NCBI RefSeq assembly: GCF_901538265.1
Contig: NZ_LR593886.1
Span: forward strand, 4,609,738 to 4,673,737
DNA: 64,000 nucleotides
Source of the DNA: Gemmata massiliana
GTDB lineage: Bacteria > Planctomycetota > Planctomycetia > Gemmatales > Gemmataceae
Direction of reading: 5' to 3'
This document shows positions 25,973 through 35,566 of this stretch, one piece after another; positions within the stretch are counted from its first letter, which is position 1, and every line of letters starts with the position of its first letter. The translations under genes and the position numbers were made by a program. The notes beneath the pieces are model-generated. The model made no database searches, was not told the origin of the DNA, and saw only the letters and a list, made by a program, of their open reading frames with translations.

Positions 25973-27167
25973 AGTTGGCGGAGGTTGGATGCGCGCGGCC
26001 CTTCCACCCGACTGGTTTGCCGAATATCGCTCGGAAGATCGCGTACCACTGCACCGCGAGCAAAAGCAGGATCGCGACGGGGTGCAGTAACAACCCGAGC
26101 CACGATTGCCGGAATCGAATGGTCGCGTGGAGGCGAGGGTGAAGCGATACAAACCATGCCTTGCCGAGCATCGTTAGAAGAAAGGGCCGGATCGCTCGTT
26201 CAATCACGCGGCCGAATGGGTCGGTACTAAGCTCAATGCCGAAAACCGCGGCAGTAGCCACCACGACAAAAAGAGCGGGTGGGAGCACCTGTCCGCAGAT
26301 CAGTGCAACCGTCCAGAAGCCAATCTGCCCGGTCGCAGCCATTCCTTCGCGGGCGTTCTTCGCAAGCCCGAACCACACCCCACTGGCCGAACGGTACATC
26401 CGACACGTCGCGAGGTTCGTCGCGTCACACACGTCCGTCCAGAAGCCCGCTTTGCGGTATGCACGCGGCAACGCGAGCCCATCGTGGAACGAGGTCTTCA
26501 CCACGGCGTGCCCGCCGACCTTTTCGTAAGCGGCGCGGGTGGTCGTGAACCACTGCCCGCACCCGGCGCCGAACGCGGACCACCGGAAGTGCCGCATGCC
26601 CCACAGTGGCAGGAAGCAGAGCAACAGCCAGTTGATGAGCGGGATGAGCAGCTTTTCGAGCAGCGTGCCGGTTTCTTGTTTGGGGAACCCGCTGACCAGA
26701 TCCGCGCCGCTTGCGCGGAGGAACTGGGCCATTCGCGCGAGTGCATCCGGTGTGAGGCGCACGTCGGCATCAAGAAACGTGAACGTGTCGTGGGTTGCCA
26801 GTTTCGAGAGCGCGAAACAGGCTTGTTGTTTGCCCGACCAACCGTCGAGGAGCGACGGCGCCGCTTCGATTCGCACGCGCGCGTCGGTCGTTGCGATCAC
26901 GCGAACAATCTCGGCGGTGCGATCAGCGCTGGCGTCATCGAGCACGATCACTTCGAGTTCGACGTGTTGGGACGCCAGTACGGAGCGCACGCAGGCTTCG
27001 ATCCCGAGTTCTTCGTTTCGGGCCGGGATGAGGACGGAGATTGGTGGCAGTGGCGTTGTGCTGTCGATTACGGGCGGTTCGCGGAAGAGCAAGATGTTCC
27101 ACAAGAAGAGAAGGGCGGGGACCGCGGCACAAATCAGCGCGACCCACGCGAGTGTGAGCAGCGTCAT
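25971..27167 (-). CDS. Family 2 glycosyltransferase of carotenoid type (CrtQ/CruC-like)
   Basis: About 398 residues: an N-terminal membrane helix, a GT-A domain with ISVLIPARNEE near 43, VLDDASADRT near 78 and FLDADVRL near 129 (metal-binding DxD), then several C-terminal membrane helices. This layout is that of glycosyltransferases that sugar-modify carotenoids (staphyloxanthin CrtQ, CruC). It is last in a four-gene minus-strand operon with two carotenoid desaturases and an acyltransferase; its ATG overlaps the previous stop as TGATG. Predicted membrane enzyme. The sugar and acceptor are inferred from context only. Confidence 0.83.
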   Translation of the reverse strand: MTLLTLAWVALICAAVPALLFLWNILLFREPPVIDSTTPLPPISVLIPARNEELGIEACVRSVLASQHVELEVIVLDDASADRTAEIVRVIATTDARVRIEAAPSLLDGWSGKQQACFALSKLATHDTFTFLDADVRLTPDALARMAQFLRASGADLVSGFPKQETGTLLEKLLIPLINWLLLCFLPLWGMRHFRWSAFGAGCGQWFTTTRAAYEKVGGHAVVKTSFHDGLALPRAYRKAGFWTDVCDATNLATCRMYRSASGVWFGLAKNAREGMAATGQIGFWTVALICGQVLPPALFVVVATAAVFGIELSTDPFGRVIERAIRPFLLTMLGKAWFVSLHPRLHATIRFRQSWLGLLLHPVAILLLLAVQWYAIFRAIFGKPVGWKGRAHPTSAN

Positions 27168-27994
27168 CACGACTTTGCTCCCGGTTGTGCTTCGCGTGCG
27201 GACTGGTCGTGCGACGGGTCGAACTTCCGGCCGCGAACCCACGACTTTAATCGGCGCCAGACGTCATAAACGCCCCCGACACCGGTTTTTCCTGCGAGCA
27301 ACTCCGTGAACGCACTCGGGTCGCGCTTCATCGTTTCGGCGTTGAGGACATCGAGATTGTGTGTGAGTGTTGCTTCAATAAGCGCGGTCCACTCTTTGCC
27401 GCTCAAGCCCGGGTGTTCTGCGGCCTTGAGCGGTTCGCCGATGCGCACGAGCGCCTCCGGCGTGCGCTCGGTCCAGAAGGCGTATTCGATCGCGATCGGG
27501 AGCACGGTAGCCGTGTTCAAACGCGCGGCGAGGTGCCCAACCCCCGACTGCAACCCGAGGGGCCGCTCGCGTGCATCGGTGAATCGGCCCTGGGCCGTGA
27601 CCCAGAACACGCGACGCGGTTGCGAGAGAATCGCAGCGCCGGTGCGGAGGAACTCGACGGCGCCGCGGAGCGACTTCGTATCCACTCCCACGAACCCGAG
27701 GCGCTGGAAGAAGCGGTACTGTTGCACCGCGACCGCGTCGATGGCCGCGAACTGGTCGCGGTCGATAAACGCGCGGCTCAGCACGATCCCGATGAGCGGG
27801 TCCCACCACGCGGGGTGATTCAGCACAACGAGCAGCGGGTCGCTGCCGGCTTCCAGCGGGTGCCCGGATTTCGACAGGCGCACCGCGTGGAAGTTCTTGC
27901 GCACGTAGCGGCACGAGTACCGCCGGAACCCTCGGATGAGCCACGGCCAGCGGTGGGGAAGGGCGGTACTGTCCGCTGCGTTACTCTGGCGCAT
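27167..27994 (-). CDS. PlsC-like acyltransferase (probable carotenoid glycoside acyltransferase)
   Basis: About 275 residues with the acyltransferase HX4D motif in NHPAWWDP (His60, Asp65), followed by a typical GRFTDARERP block. Such proteins acylate glycerol phosphate; in this operon a CrtO-like role, adding a fatty acid to a carotenoid glycoside, is plausible. It starts 1 nt after the upstream desaturase stop and its own stop overlaps the glycosyltransferase start. An in-frame start at 28081 would overlap the upstream gene by 86 nt and is unlikely. Confidence 0.82.
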   Translation of the reverse strand: MRQSNAADSTALPHRWPWLIRGFRRYSCRYVRKNFHAVRLSKSGHPLEAGSDPLLVVLNHPAWWDPLIGIVLSRAFIDRDQFAAIDAVAVQQYRFFQRLGFVGVDTKSLRGAVEFLRTGAAILSQPRRVFWVTAQGRFTDARERPLGLQSGVGHLAARLNTATVLPIAIEYAFWTERTPEALVRIGEPLKAAEHPGLSGKEWTALIEATLTHNLDVLNAETMKRDPSAFTELLAGKTGVGGVYDVWRRLKSWVRGRKFDPSHDQSAREAQPGAKS

Positions 27995-27995
27995 T

Positions 27996-29591
27996 TCACA
28001 CCCGCGCCGGCTCGGGCTTCTGCGTCGGGGGGACGGTTTGCGGGCTTCCCTTTGGTGCAACGGCGTCCTGGTCGAGCACATCGGCCGCGATCCAGCCGGA
28101 CATCAGCACCATCGGCATTCCGGGGCCGGGGTGCGCTGCCCCCCCTGCGAGGTACAGCCCCTTTACGTCGGGTGACCGATTCGCGGGCTTGAACGCCCCG
28201 TTCCATTTCCCGTGACTCGCGAGGCCGTAGATCGCGCCGTTCAGCACGCGGTACCGGTCGTGAATGTCTTGCGGCGTGAGCGCGGATTCGTATACGATGC
28301 GGTCTTCGATGTCCGGCATCTGCCCGGTCGTCTTCAGCTTGTTGATGATGACGTTGCGGTACTCCGGGAGCATCCGCTTCCAGTCGTGGTGCGGGCGCAG
28401 GTATGGCGTGTGAACCAGCACGTACAGGGCGTCGCCGCCGGGCGGGGCCGTTTCGGGTTCGGTGCGGGCCGTGGACGCGATGTAGCACGTCGGGTCCGCG
28501 GCCGGTTCACCCCGACGGTAGATGTCGTCGAACTCCTTGTGCGGGTCCGCGGAGAACACGAAGTCGTGGTGCAACAGGTGGTCGTAAGCCTTGTTCAGCC
28601 CCAAATAGAGCACCACACCGGAACACGCCGGCTCGTAGGTCCGACGCTTCTCGAAGCGCTTTGAAGCACGAGGCGCGGTTTCGGGAAGGAGTTCGCGGTG
28701 CGTTCGAGCACTGTCCGCGTTCGAGACGACCGCCGCGAGTTCGATCACCTCGCCGCTCTCGGTTTCCACCCCGCGAACGCGCGTTCCTTTCTCGTCAGTC
28801 AACACGCGCCGGATGCCGGTTTCTGTGCGGAACTCGACCCCCAACTCTTCCCCGAGTTGTACCAGCGCCTCAGGTACCGCGCGCGTTCCACCCTTCGGGT
28901 ACCAGATCCCCTCAGTCGTCTGCATGTGCGCGATGCCGCACAGCACCGCGGGCGACGACTCGGGGCACGACCCGACGTACTGCGTGAAGTGGTCGAACAT
29001 CTGGGCCGCACGCGCATCCGGAACGAACTTCCGCACGGTGCCCGCGACCGACCGGCCCATCCGCATCGCGAGGATGTCGCCCATCAGTTGCGTCGAGAAT
29101 CCGGCGCGCCAGTCGATCATGTCGCGGACGCCGCCAATGGACTTCCAGAAGTAGTGACGGTTAGAAACCTGGTGCAACCGGTCCGAGAGCGCGTGGAACC
29201 GGCGGTAGCCGTCCGCGGAGTTGGTGCCCGGTGCGTAGGCGTCGAGCTTCGCGGCCATCGCGTCCACGTCTTCGACCAGATCGAGCGCGCTACCATCGGC
29301 GAAGAAGCACCGCCACTGCGGGTCGAGGCGGATCAGTTCGAGGTAATCTTCCATCTGCCGGCCGGCTTCGCGGAAGATGCGGCGCAGCACCGACGGGATG
29401 GTAAGGATGGTCGGTCCCATGTCGAAGCGGAACCCGGCTTCGTTCAGGACGGCCGCTTTGCCTCCGAGCCAGGGGCTTTTCTCGAACAGCGTGACCGCGT
29501 ACCCGCGCGCCGCCAGCACGCACGCGGCCGCCAGTCCGCCGAGTCCGCCGCCGATCACGCCCACGCGATTCCGTTCGGTGTTCCGTGTCAT
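27996..29591 (-). CDS. Carotenoid desaturase/oxidase, CrtI/CrtN/CrtP family (second of pair)
   Basis: About 531 residues. FAD-binding GVIGGGLGGLAAACVLA near residue 10 and the family end motif GLYLAGGAAHPGPGMPMVL near 490 place it among phytoene-desaturase-like amine oxidoreductases. The protein differs clearly from the upstream desaturase, so the two probably catalyse successive steps. In planctomycetes such pairs work in the squalene route to C30 carotenoids, either as dehydrosqualene desaturase or as terminal oxidase (CrtP-like). GGAAAG precedes the ATG at 29591. It is second in the operon, 56 nt after the first desaturase. Confidence 0.87.
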   Translation of the reverse strand: MTRNTERNRVGVIGGGLGGLAAACVLAARGYAVTLFEKSPWLGGKAAVLNEAGFRFDMGPTILTIPSVLRRIFREAGRQMEDYLELIRLDPQWRCFFADGSALDLVEDVDAMAAKLDAYAPGTNSADGYRRFHALSDRLHQVSNRHYFWKSIGGVRDMIDWRAGFSTQLMGDILAMRMGRSVAGTVRKFVPDARAAQMFDHFTQYVGSCPESSPAVLCGIAHMQTTEGIWYPKGGTRAVPEALVQLGEELGVEFRTETGIRRVLTDEKGTRVRGVETESGEVIELAAVVSNADSARTHRELLPETAPRASKRFEKRRTYEPACSGVVLYLGLNKAYDHLLHHDFVFSADPHKEFDDIYRRGEPAADPTCYIASTARTEPETAPPGGDALYVLVHTPYLRPHHDWKRMLPEYRNVIINKLKTTGQMPDIEDRIVYESALTPQDIHDRYRVLNGAIYGLASHGKWNGAFKPANRSPDVKGLYLAGGAAHPGPGMPMVLMSGWIAADVLDQDAVAPKGSPQTVPPTQKPEPARV

Positions 29592-29647
29592 AACTTTCCG
29601 TTGGTGTGATTCGCGTGTTCCACTGCCTTCATAACCGGGACGGCGGG

Positions 29648-31249
29648 TCACCAATGTGCGACCGGAGCGGGTAATTCCGCGGCCCCAGGTGCGCCGAGCC
29701 ACTCCGCGTCGTGGGCGAAGTCTTCGAGCAGCAGACGACTGGTGATGCGCGCGGATTCATAGATCACCGGCAGTCCGCTGCCGGGGTGCGTTCCGCCGCC
29801 CACGAGGTACACGCTTTCGAGTTCGTCGAACCGGTTCCGCGGGCGCAGGTGGAGCATTTGCCCCCACGAGTGCGCGAGGCTGAACGTGGCACCGCGGTAC
29901 ACGTTATAGGTCTGTTCCCAGTCCGCCGGGGTAACGACCTTCTCGAAGCGGATGCGCTTCTCCACCCCCCCAAGCCCGATCTTCTCCAATTGCTTCAGTA
30001 GTTTCGCGCGGAATGCGGGCGCTTCTTTCACCCAATCGACGTTCGGGTGCTGGTGTGTGACGGGGGCGAGCACGTACAGCGTGCTCATGCCGGGGGGGGC
30101 GAGGCTCGGGTCGGTGGGCGTCGCGTTCTGCACATAGAACGACGGATCTTCTGAAAGCACGTGCCGCTGTTCGATGTCCGTGAGGTTATTCACGTAGTCC
30201 GCGGCGGTGTGAATCGTGTGGTGCGGGACGTCCTCGAAACGACCCTCAACACCGAGGTACATCATGAACGTGGAGCACGAGTATTTCTTCTTTTCGATCT
30301 TCTCGTCGGTCCACTTCCGGCGCAGGTGGTTCGGCACGAGCTTCGTCATCGCGTGGGCGAAGTCCGCGTTGATGACGAGCGCATCGGCGCGGTGCTCGCC
30401 GCTTTGGGTGCGGATGCCGACGGCCTTCCGGCCCTCGAACAGCACCTCTTTCACGTCTTCGTTCAGAGTGATCCGCACACCCATTTCGCGCGCGACGCGG
30501 GCCATCCCCTCAGACACCGCAGCGCACCCGCCCATCGGGTGCCACACGCCGTACTCGTATTCGAGGAACGAGAGGATCGAGAACAGACTCGGGCAGTTGA
30601 ACGGTGACATGCCCAGGTATTTGGACTGAAACGAGAACGCGAGCCGGATGCGCTCGTCGCTGAAGTACCGGCCCAGTTCCGCGTCGAGCGAGGCCCACGG
30701 GCGCAGCGTCGGGAACAGCTTGATGAGCTGCCACCGGATCAGATCGCGCCAGCCCGAGAAGGGCCGCTCCAGGCACGGCCGGAACTGCTCCATCTTCACA
30801 CGGTTGTCGTCCAGGAACCGGCGGACGTTCTGCGCGTCGGTGGGGCTGAGTCGCGCGACTTCGGTTTCGAGTTGTTCCAGATTCGGCGTGCAATTCAACT
30901 CGCCGCCGCCACCGAACGCGATGCGGTACTGTGGGTCGAGCCGGACCATCGGGATTTCGGTCCGGAGGTCGCGCCCGATCAGCTTGAAGATGCGTTCCAA
31001 AACGCGCGGGTAGAGGAAGAACGTGGGACCGAGGTCGAACCGGAACCCCTGTTCTTCGATCGCGGAACACCGCCCGCCAACGTGCGACTTGCGCTCCACG
31101 ACGTGAACGTCGAGCCCGGCCTTCGCGAGCAGCATCGCGGCCGCCAACCCGCCCGGTCCCGCGCCGACGACCAGAACCGTGTTGGGGCGGGGGGCGCGAT
31201 TCGAGTGGCGCGCGCGGGTCGGGGCCGTATCGGAAACCGTCGAAGTCAT
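29648..31249 (-). CDS. Carotenoid desaturase, CrtI/CrtN family (first of pair)
   Basis: A 533-residue FAD protein with VLVVGAGPGGLAAAMLLAKA near 26, GGRCSAIEEQGFRFDLGPTF and the C-terminal VYLVGGGTHPGSGLPVIYES motif, all characteristic of CrtI/CrtN desaturases. It introduces double bonds into phytoene or dehydrosqualene at the membrane. It is the first gene of the minus-strand carotenoid operon; no phytoene or squalene synthase gene lies in the window, so the substrate length (C30 or C40) is inferred. A divergent promoter region of about 220 nt separates it from the PLP enzyme gene. Confidence 0.9.
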   Translation of the reverse strand: MTSTVSDTAPTRARHSNRAPRPNTVLVVGAGPGGLAAAMLLAKAGLDVHVVERKSHVGGRCSAIEEQGFRFDLGPTFFLYPRVLERIFKLIGRDLRTEIPMVRLDPQYRIAFGGGGELNCTPNLEQLETEVARLSPTDAQNVRRFLDDNRVKMEQFRPCLERPFSGWRDLIRWQLIKLFPTLRPWASLDAELGRYFSDERIRLAFSFQSKYLGMSPFNCPSLFSILSFLEYEYGVWHPMGGCAAVSEGMARVAREMGVRITLNEDVKEVLFEGRKAVGIRTQSGEHRADALVINADFAHAMTKLVPNHLRRKWTDEKIEKKKYSCSTFMMYLGVEGRFEDVPHHTIHTAADYVNNLTDIEQRHVLSEDPSFYVQNATPTDPSLAPPGMSTLYVLAPVTHQHPNVDWVKEAPAFRAKLLKQLEKIGLGGVEKRIRFEKVVTPADWEQTYNVYRGATFSLAHSWGQMLHLRPRNRFDELESVYLVGGGTHPGSGLPVIYESARITSRLLLEDFAHDAEWLGAPGAAELPAPVAHW

Positions 31250-31471
31250 GCGCGAATCCTTGCGGTACGCCGGCCGATCCGGTGGCGCGTCGGTGACAGT
31301 GTACCGGATCGGGCGTGTCCGCCAAACAAATAGCCGAATGGGACGCGGGCGCCTTCTCTGAGCTACGTGTTCGACTGCATTTTGCGTGCGGATTCAACAC
31401 GCGAACCCAATTTTGGGCCAAGGCGGTTCCGCGAACTTACCATGACGGGACACCTTCTCGCGGAGACGTCC

Positions 31472-32506
31472 ATGCCCGTTCCGACACTTACACCGGCAGA
31501 AGTCCGCGCGGCGGCTGCGCAATTGCCCCGCGAGCGGCTCGCCCACCTGCCCACACCGCTCGAAGAGATGCCGCGCTTCGCTGCCAAAATCGGCGGTGGC
31601 GTGCGCATCTTCATCAAGCGTGATGACTGTACCGGGCTCGTGCTCGGCGGGAACAAGGCGCGCCACAACGAGTTCCTGCTCGGCGACGCGGTCGCGAGTG
31701 GGGCGGACATGTTCGTGTGGGGTGCGCTCGTTCAGTCGAACAACTGCCGCCAGACCGCGGCGAGCTGCGCGAAACTCGGATTGGAGTGCCGGCTTTATCT
31801 CTCAAAGGCCCACCAGAAGACCGAACCGCAAGGCAACCTGCTGCTCGACTACCTCGTCGGCGCCCATGTCGAGTTCACGGATGCGAAGATCGGGCCGGAA
31901 CTGAACGCGCTTCTTGCATCGAAGGCCGAAGAGTTCCGGCGCGCGGGGCGGAACCCGTATTTCTGGAACCCGCCCCGTGTGGTGCCGCTCGCGGCCGTTA
32001 GTTACGCGCTGTGCATGGCCGAGATCGCGGAGCAACTGACCGCACTGAACGTGAATCCGGCGGCGTTCTACGTGTCGTCTGCCGGTGCGACCGGTGCCGG
32101 GGTCGCGCTGGGGAAGGCGCTGCTCGGGTTCCAGTGCCCCGCCCGGCTCATCTGCCCGATGCCCTGGCCCTGGCACATCCCGACGCGGATGGCCGAAGAT
32201 GCGAACGCCGCGGCCGAACGGCTGGGGCTCCCGCACCGACTCGCGCCCGAAGACCTGGACGCCGACGAATCGTTTATCGCGCCGGGCTACGGGCTGCCGT
32301 CCCGGGCGGGGCAGGAGGCCATGCACTTACTCGCTACGACGGAAGCAATTCTGACCGATCACGTGTATACCGCAAAAGCACTTGCGGCACTCATTGCCGA
32401 TGTGCGAGCCGGAAAGTACTCACGTGGGTCGTCGGTGGTGTTTATTCACACGGGCGGCGTGCCCGCAATTTTCGCCGAACCGGATAAGGTGTTGCCTGGG
32501 ATGTGA
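31472..32506 (+). CDS. ACC deaminase/D-cysteine desulfhydrase family PLP enzyme
   Basis: A 344-residue fold-type II PLP enzyme. GGNKARHNEF (Schiff-base Lys62 in this numbering) and SSAGATGAGVALGKALLG (phosphate site) are clear, and the C-terminal SSVVFIHTGGVPAIF is the usual family ending. Members deaminate 1-aminocyclopropane-1-carboxylate or desulfhydrate D-cysteine; most bacterial genes without plant association are of the D-cysteine type, but the sequence alone does not decide. The ATG at 31472 has GGAG 6-7 nt upstream; an in-frame ATG at 31442 is the alternative. Confidence 0.88.
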   Translation: MPVPTLTPAEVRAAAAQLPRERLAHLPTPLEEMPRFAAKIGGGVRIFIKRDDCTGLVLGGNKARHNEFLLGDAVASGADMFVWGALVQSNNCRQTAASCAKLGLECRLYLSKAHQKTEPQGNLLLDYLVGAHVEFTDAKIGPELNALLASKAEEFRRAGRNPYFWNPPRVVPLAAVSYALCMAEIAEQLTALNVNPAAFYVSSAGATGAGVALGKALLGFQCPARLICPMPWPWHIPTRMAEDANAAAERLGLPHRLAPEDLDADESFIAPGYGLPSRAGQEAMHLLATTEAILTDHVYTAKALAALIADVRAGKYSRGSSVVFIHTGGVPAIFAEPDKVLPGM

Positions 32507-32552
32507 GCGGTCGCGTACTCTGAAGACCTTCCCGCAACGCGGAGTTGGTCCC

Positions 32553-34910
32553 ATGATTCGCCGAGCCGTGCCGTTCGCCCTTTTATTGCTTTTGCTCACG
32601 CTTTCCGACCGCGTTGCCGCGCAGCACAAGTACGCGGACCCACAACTCAAAGCGAAGGACCGGGCGCACTGGTCCTTCAACCCACCTCAACGCCCGCCCG
32701 TTCCCGAACTGCGGGCGCTCAAAAACGAGTCGCGGAACCCGATCGATGCGTTCGTGCTCGCTCGACTGGAGAAGGAGGGGCTAAAGTCCTCCGCACCGGC
32801 CGACAAGCTCACGCTGCTGCGCCGAGTGACGCTCGATCTCACGGGGCTGCCGCCCACGCCCGCGGAAGTCGATGCGTTTCTCAAGGATGATTCTCCCGAC
32901 GCTTACGAGAAGGTGGTGGATCGGTTGCTCGCGTCGCCTCACTTCGGCGAGCGCTGGGCGACGCACTGGCTCGACGTCGTTCGCTTCGCGGAGAGCAACG
33001 GTTACGAACTCGACGCCGAGCGCCCGCACGCCTGGCGCTATCGCGACTTCGTGGTGAGCAGCTTCAACGCCGACAAACCTTACGACCAGTTCGTGAAGGA
33101 GCAGATCGCGGGCGATCTCATTTGGCAGGACGAACGGCAGCGAAAAGTGGGCCGCGCTTCCGGCTGGTCCAAGCTCTCGGCGCTCGTTGCAAAACCATCC
33201 TCGCCCGACGCACTCATTGCGACCGGCCTGCACCGGTGCGGGCCGGCTCACGTCGTGAGCGGGAACCTCGACGCGGATGTGCTCCGGCAGGAAGCGCTCA
33301 CCGAGATGGTGAACGGCGTGGGCGCGGCGTTCCTGGGACTCACATTCGCCTGCACGCGCTGCCACGATCACAAGTTCGATCCGATCTCGGCCGGGGACTA
33401 TTACCGGTTGCAGGCGTTTTTCGGTAACGCCAAGTACACCGAAGTGCCTTTTGCAACGCCCGCGGAGCGTAACGCCCACGACAAGAAAAAGGACGAGATC
33501 GATACGAAGACGGCGCCACTCAAGAAGCAGATTGCGGAGTTGGACAACCCGGTTCGCGCGAAGGTGAATCAGGAGAAGCGCGACAAATTGGAGCCGAAGT
33601 ACCGCAAGGCCCTCGATACGCCGGCCGACAAGCGGACCGAGGAGCAAAAAACACTTGCGACGCAGGCCGGCACGCTCATCCACGTGAGCTGGGACGAGAT
33701 CCTCGCCGCGATGCCACCCGCGGACCTCGTGAAACGAGGGAAGCTCCGCGAACAGTTGCACGCACTCGAAGCACAACTCCCGCTACCCACAGCGGCGGCC
33801 TGGGCTATTGAGAACCAGGGCGACGAGAAGACGTTCGTGCTGAGTCGCGGGGAGGTGAGTCAGAAGGCACTGGAGGTGCAGCCCGCGTTCCCGCGAATTC
33901 TGGTGCGCGAGGGCGCTCCGGCCCCGACGTCGCGGCGCGAACTCGCCGAGTGGCTCACGAAGCCCGATCACCCGCTCACGGCTCGTGTGATGGTCAATCG
34001 GGTGTGGCAGCACCATTTCGGGCGCGGGATCGTCAACACGCCGAACGACTTCGGCACACGCGGCGACAAGCCCACGCACCCTGAACTGTTGGACTGGCTG
34101 GCGTGCGAATTGGCGAACCCGTCTGTGGGTAGCGGCTCGGGAAGCAAGCTCGCTACCTGGTCGCTGAAACACCTCCACAGACTGATCGTGACGAGTTCCA
34201 CGTACCAACAGTCCACAACGACCGCTCACGGCGCGAAGGCGGACCCCGATAACAAGCTCCTCTGGAAGATGAGTCGCCGGCGCCTCGAAGCCGAAGCGAT
34301 CCGCGATTCGGTTCTGACTGCGTCGGGCACGCTGAACCGGCAAGTCGGCGGACCGTCGGTGAAGGTGCCGCTGGAACCCGAAGTGTACGACCTGATTTTC
34401 ACTGAGGGCGAACCGGACGGCCTCTGGCCAGTCACGCCCGACGCAAAGCAGCACACGCGCCGGTCCGTGTACCTATTCAACAAGCGCAACGTGCGTCAGC
34501 CGATCCTCGAAGCCTTCGACCAGCCCGATACGCTCAACGCCTGTGCCGTGCGCCCGGTGAGCACGTTCGCGCCGCAAGCCCTCATCCTGATGAACAGCCC
34601 GTTCGTTCACGAGCAGGCCAAAGCAATGGCCGTGTCACTGATAACCGAAGCGGGTACCGACGCCGAGAAGCAACTGAACGCGCTGTATCGTCGGACCGTG
34701 GGGCGCATACCGAGCGCGACCGAGCGCAAGCTCGCGACCGAGTTCTTGAAGGAACAAACCGCCACCATCCGCGACCGTGTTCGTGCGAAGCACAACATCG
34801 GTATCGACGCGGCTTCACTCCCCGCTGGCACGGACGCGGCACACGCCCGCGCGCTCGCTGACTTGTGCGTAGTGCTGTTCAACACGCACGAGTTCGTCTA
34901 CATCCCGTGA
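32553..34910 (+). CDS. PSD1/DUF1549-DUF1553 domain protein
   Basis: A 785-residue exported protein with a signal peptide ([18 protein letters not shown]), DUF1549 at about 40-250 ([12 protein letters not shown], then [18 protein letters not shown]) and DUF1553 at about 445-760 ([20 protein letters not shown]). [14 protein letters not shown] is the conserved Cys-x2-Cys-His block of the family, resembling a haem-binding or metal site. These proteins are greatly expanded in planctomycetes, usually beside DUF1501 sulfatase-like genes and linked to polysaccharide use; no DUF1501 partner is seen here. The ATG at 32553 follows GGAG at 8 nt. Its 3' end is partly duplicated downstream. Confidence 0.92.
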   Translation: MIRRAVPFALLLLLLTLSDRVAAQHKYADPQLKAKDRAHWSFNPPQRPPVPELRALKNESRNPIDAFVLARLEKEGLKSSAPADKLTLLRRVTLDLTGLPPTPAEVDAFLKDDSPDAYEKVVDRLLASPHFGERWATHWLDVVRFAESNGYELDAERPHAWRYRDFVVSSFNADKPYDQFVKEQIAGDLIWQDERQRKVGRASGWSKLSALVAKPSSPDALIATGLHRCGPAHVVSGNLDADVLRQEALTEMVNGVGAAFLGLTFACTRCHDHKFDPISAGDYYRLQAFFGNAKYTEVPFATPAERNAHDKKKDEIDTKTAPLKKQIAELDNPVRAKVNQEKRDKLEPKYRKALDTPADKRTEEQKTLATQAGTLIHVSWDEILAAMPPADLVKRGKLREQLHALEAQLPLPTAAAWAIENQGDEKTFVLSRGEVSQKALEVQPAFPRILVREGAPAPTSRRELAEWLTKPDHPLTARVMVNRVWQHHFGRGIVNTPNDFGTRGDKPTHPELLDWLACELANPSVGSGSGSKLATWSLKHLHRLIVTSSTYQQSTTTAHGAKADPDNKLLWKMSRRRLEAEAIRDSVLTASGTLNRQVGGPSVKVPLEPEVYDLIFTEGEPDGLWPVTPDAKQHTRRSVYLFNKRNVRQPILEAFDQPDTLNACAVRPVSTFAPQALILMNSPFVHEQAKAMAVSLITEAGTDAEKQLNALYRRTVGRIPSATERKLATEFLKEQTATIRDRVRAKHNIGIDAASLPAGTDAAHARALADLCVVLFNTHEFVYIP

Positions 34911-35462
34911 TGCCGTCGGCGAACAGCCGGTGAGGGCTCCGTCGTGCGAGGGATGAGGAACGAGCGATGGCATTCCAAATGCGCCTGTTGCTTGGTCGTG
35001 CTGATCTCTTTGATCCAACGCTTGAAAACGTTCTCGCCTACCTTGAACAGCAGACGAGCTTTGGATTAGAGGGAGACGATGGGTTACTGACGGCCTCATT
35101 TCACGTCGAAAGGTTTGGTCCCGTCTCGTGCATTCAGGCCGAAGGGATCGGAGACACGGACCAATTCGTTCTGACTGACCCGGAGCGGGGTGACGAGGTA
35201 GTCAAGTCTGTGACCGATAGTGGTGACGTTTACTGCTACGCTGCCTTCTGCCTTGTCGGGCGCGACTTAGTCGAGCGGGCTTTGCGGTATTTCGCCCAAA
35301 CTGGCTCGCGTGACTACACTCTGCGATGGCAGCCGGTTTCGGACTTGCTCCGAAGTGGTAGCGTCGATTTTGCGTGAACTCCACGCTCGCTGACCTGTGT
35401 GGTACTGCTTAACACGAGTTCGTTGACATCTCCTGCTGCCACAGGCGAACGGCCGGTGTGAG
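34851..35462. repeat. Imperfect direct repeat of PSD1 3' end flanking a small gene
   Basis: Copy A (34851-34936) covers the last codons of the PSD1 gene and its 3' flank. Copy B (35383-35462) repeats the same order of blocks with small gaps: CGCTCGCTGAC, then AACAC, GAGTTCGT, ACATC and finally GGCGAAC...CCGGTG. The region between them holds the 34967 gene. Copy B does not retain an open frame. Confidence 0.65.
34967..35377 (+). CDS. Hypothetical protein, atypical codon use, inside duplicated flanks
   Basis: A 136-residue soluble protein (MAFQMRLLLGRADLFDPTL) with mixed alpha/beta character. Codon use is less GC-rich than the neighbours (many GAT, CTT, TTT), suggesting recent acquisition. Its size and acidic middle recall small immunity-type proteins, but no family is recognised. 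It sits between two copies of the PSD1 gene 3' end, so it appears to have been inserted or captured. The ATG has GAGG about 10 nt upstream. Confidence 0.6.
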   Translation: MAFQMRLLLGRADLFDPTLENVLAYLEQQTSFGLEGDDGLLTASFHVERFGPVSCIQAEGIGDTDQFVLTDPERGDEVVKSVTDSGDVYCYAAFCLVGRDLVERALRYFAQTGSRDYTLRWQPVSDLLRSGSVDFA

Positions 35463-35557
35463 CGGCCGGTGAGAATTCCGCGCACCGAGTGGGGCGGAAG
35501 CCCTCACCGGCCGTTCGCCCAAGAACCCCACCGGCCGGCTCGCACCGGCCGTTCGCC
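35444..35557. repeat. GC-rich inverted repeat cluster
   Basis: GGCGAACGGCCGGTG (35444-35458) has two exact inverted copies, at 35505-35519 and 35543-35557, with additional GGCCGG units between. It fills the convergent gap between the captured small gene and the YcjX-like gene. It can form alternative hairpins and resembles a REP cluster; it may terminate transcription from either side. Confidence 0.65.
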
Positions 35558-35566
35558 CAAACGCAG

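Noticed and set aside
35444-35557. Short CRISPR-like array
   Set aside because: Repeat units are in both orientations with irregular spacing and there are no cas genes; better described as a REP-like cluster.
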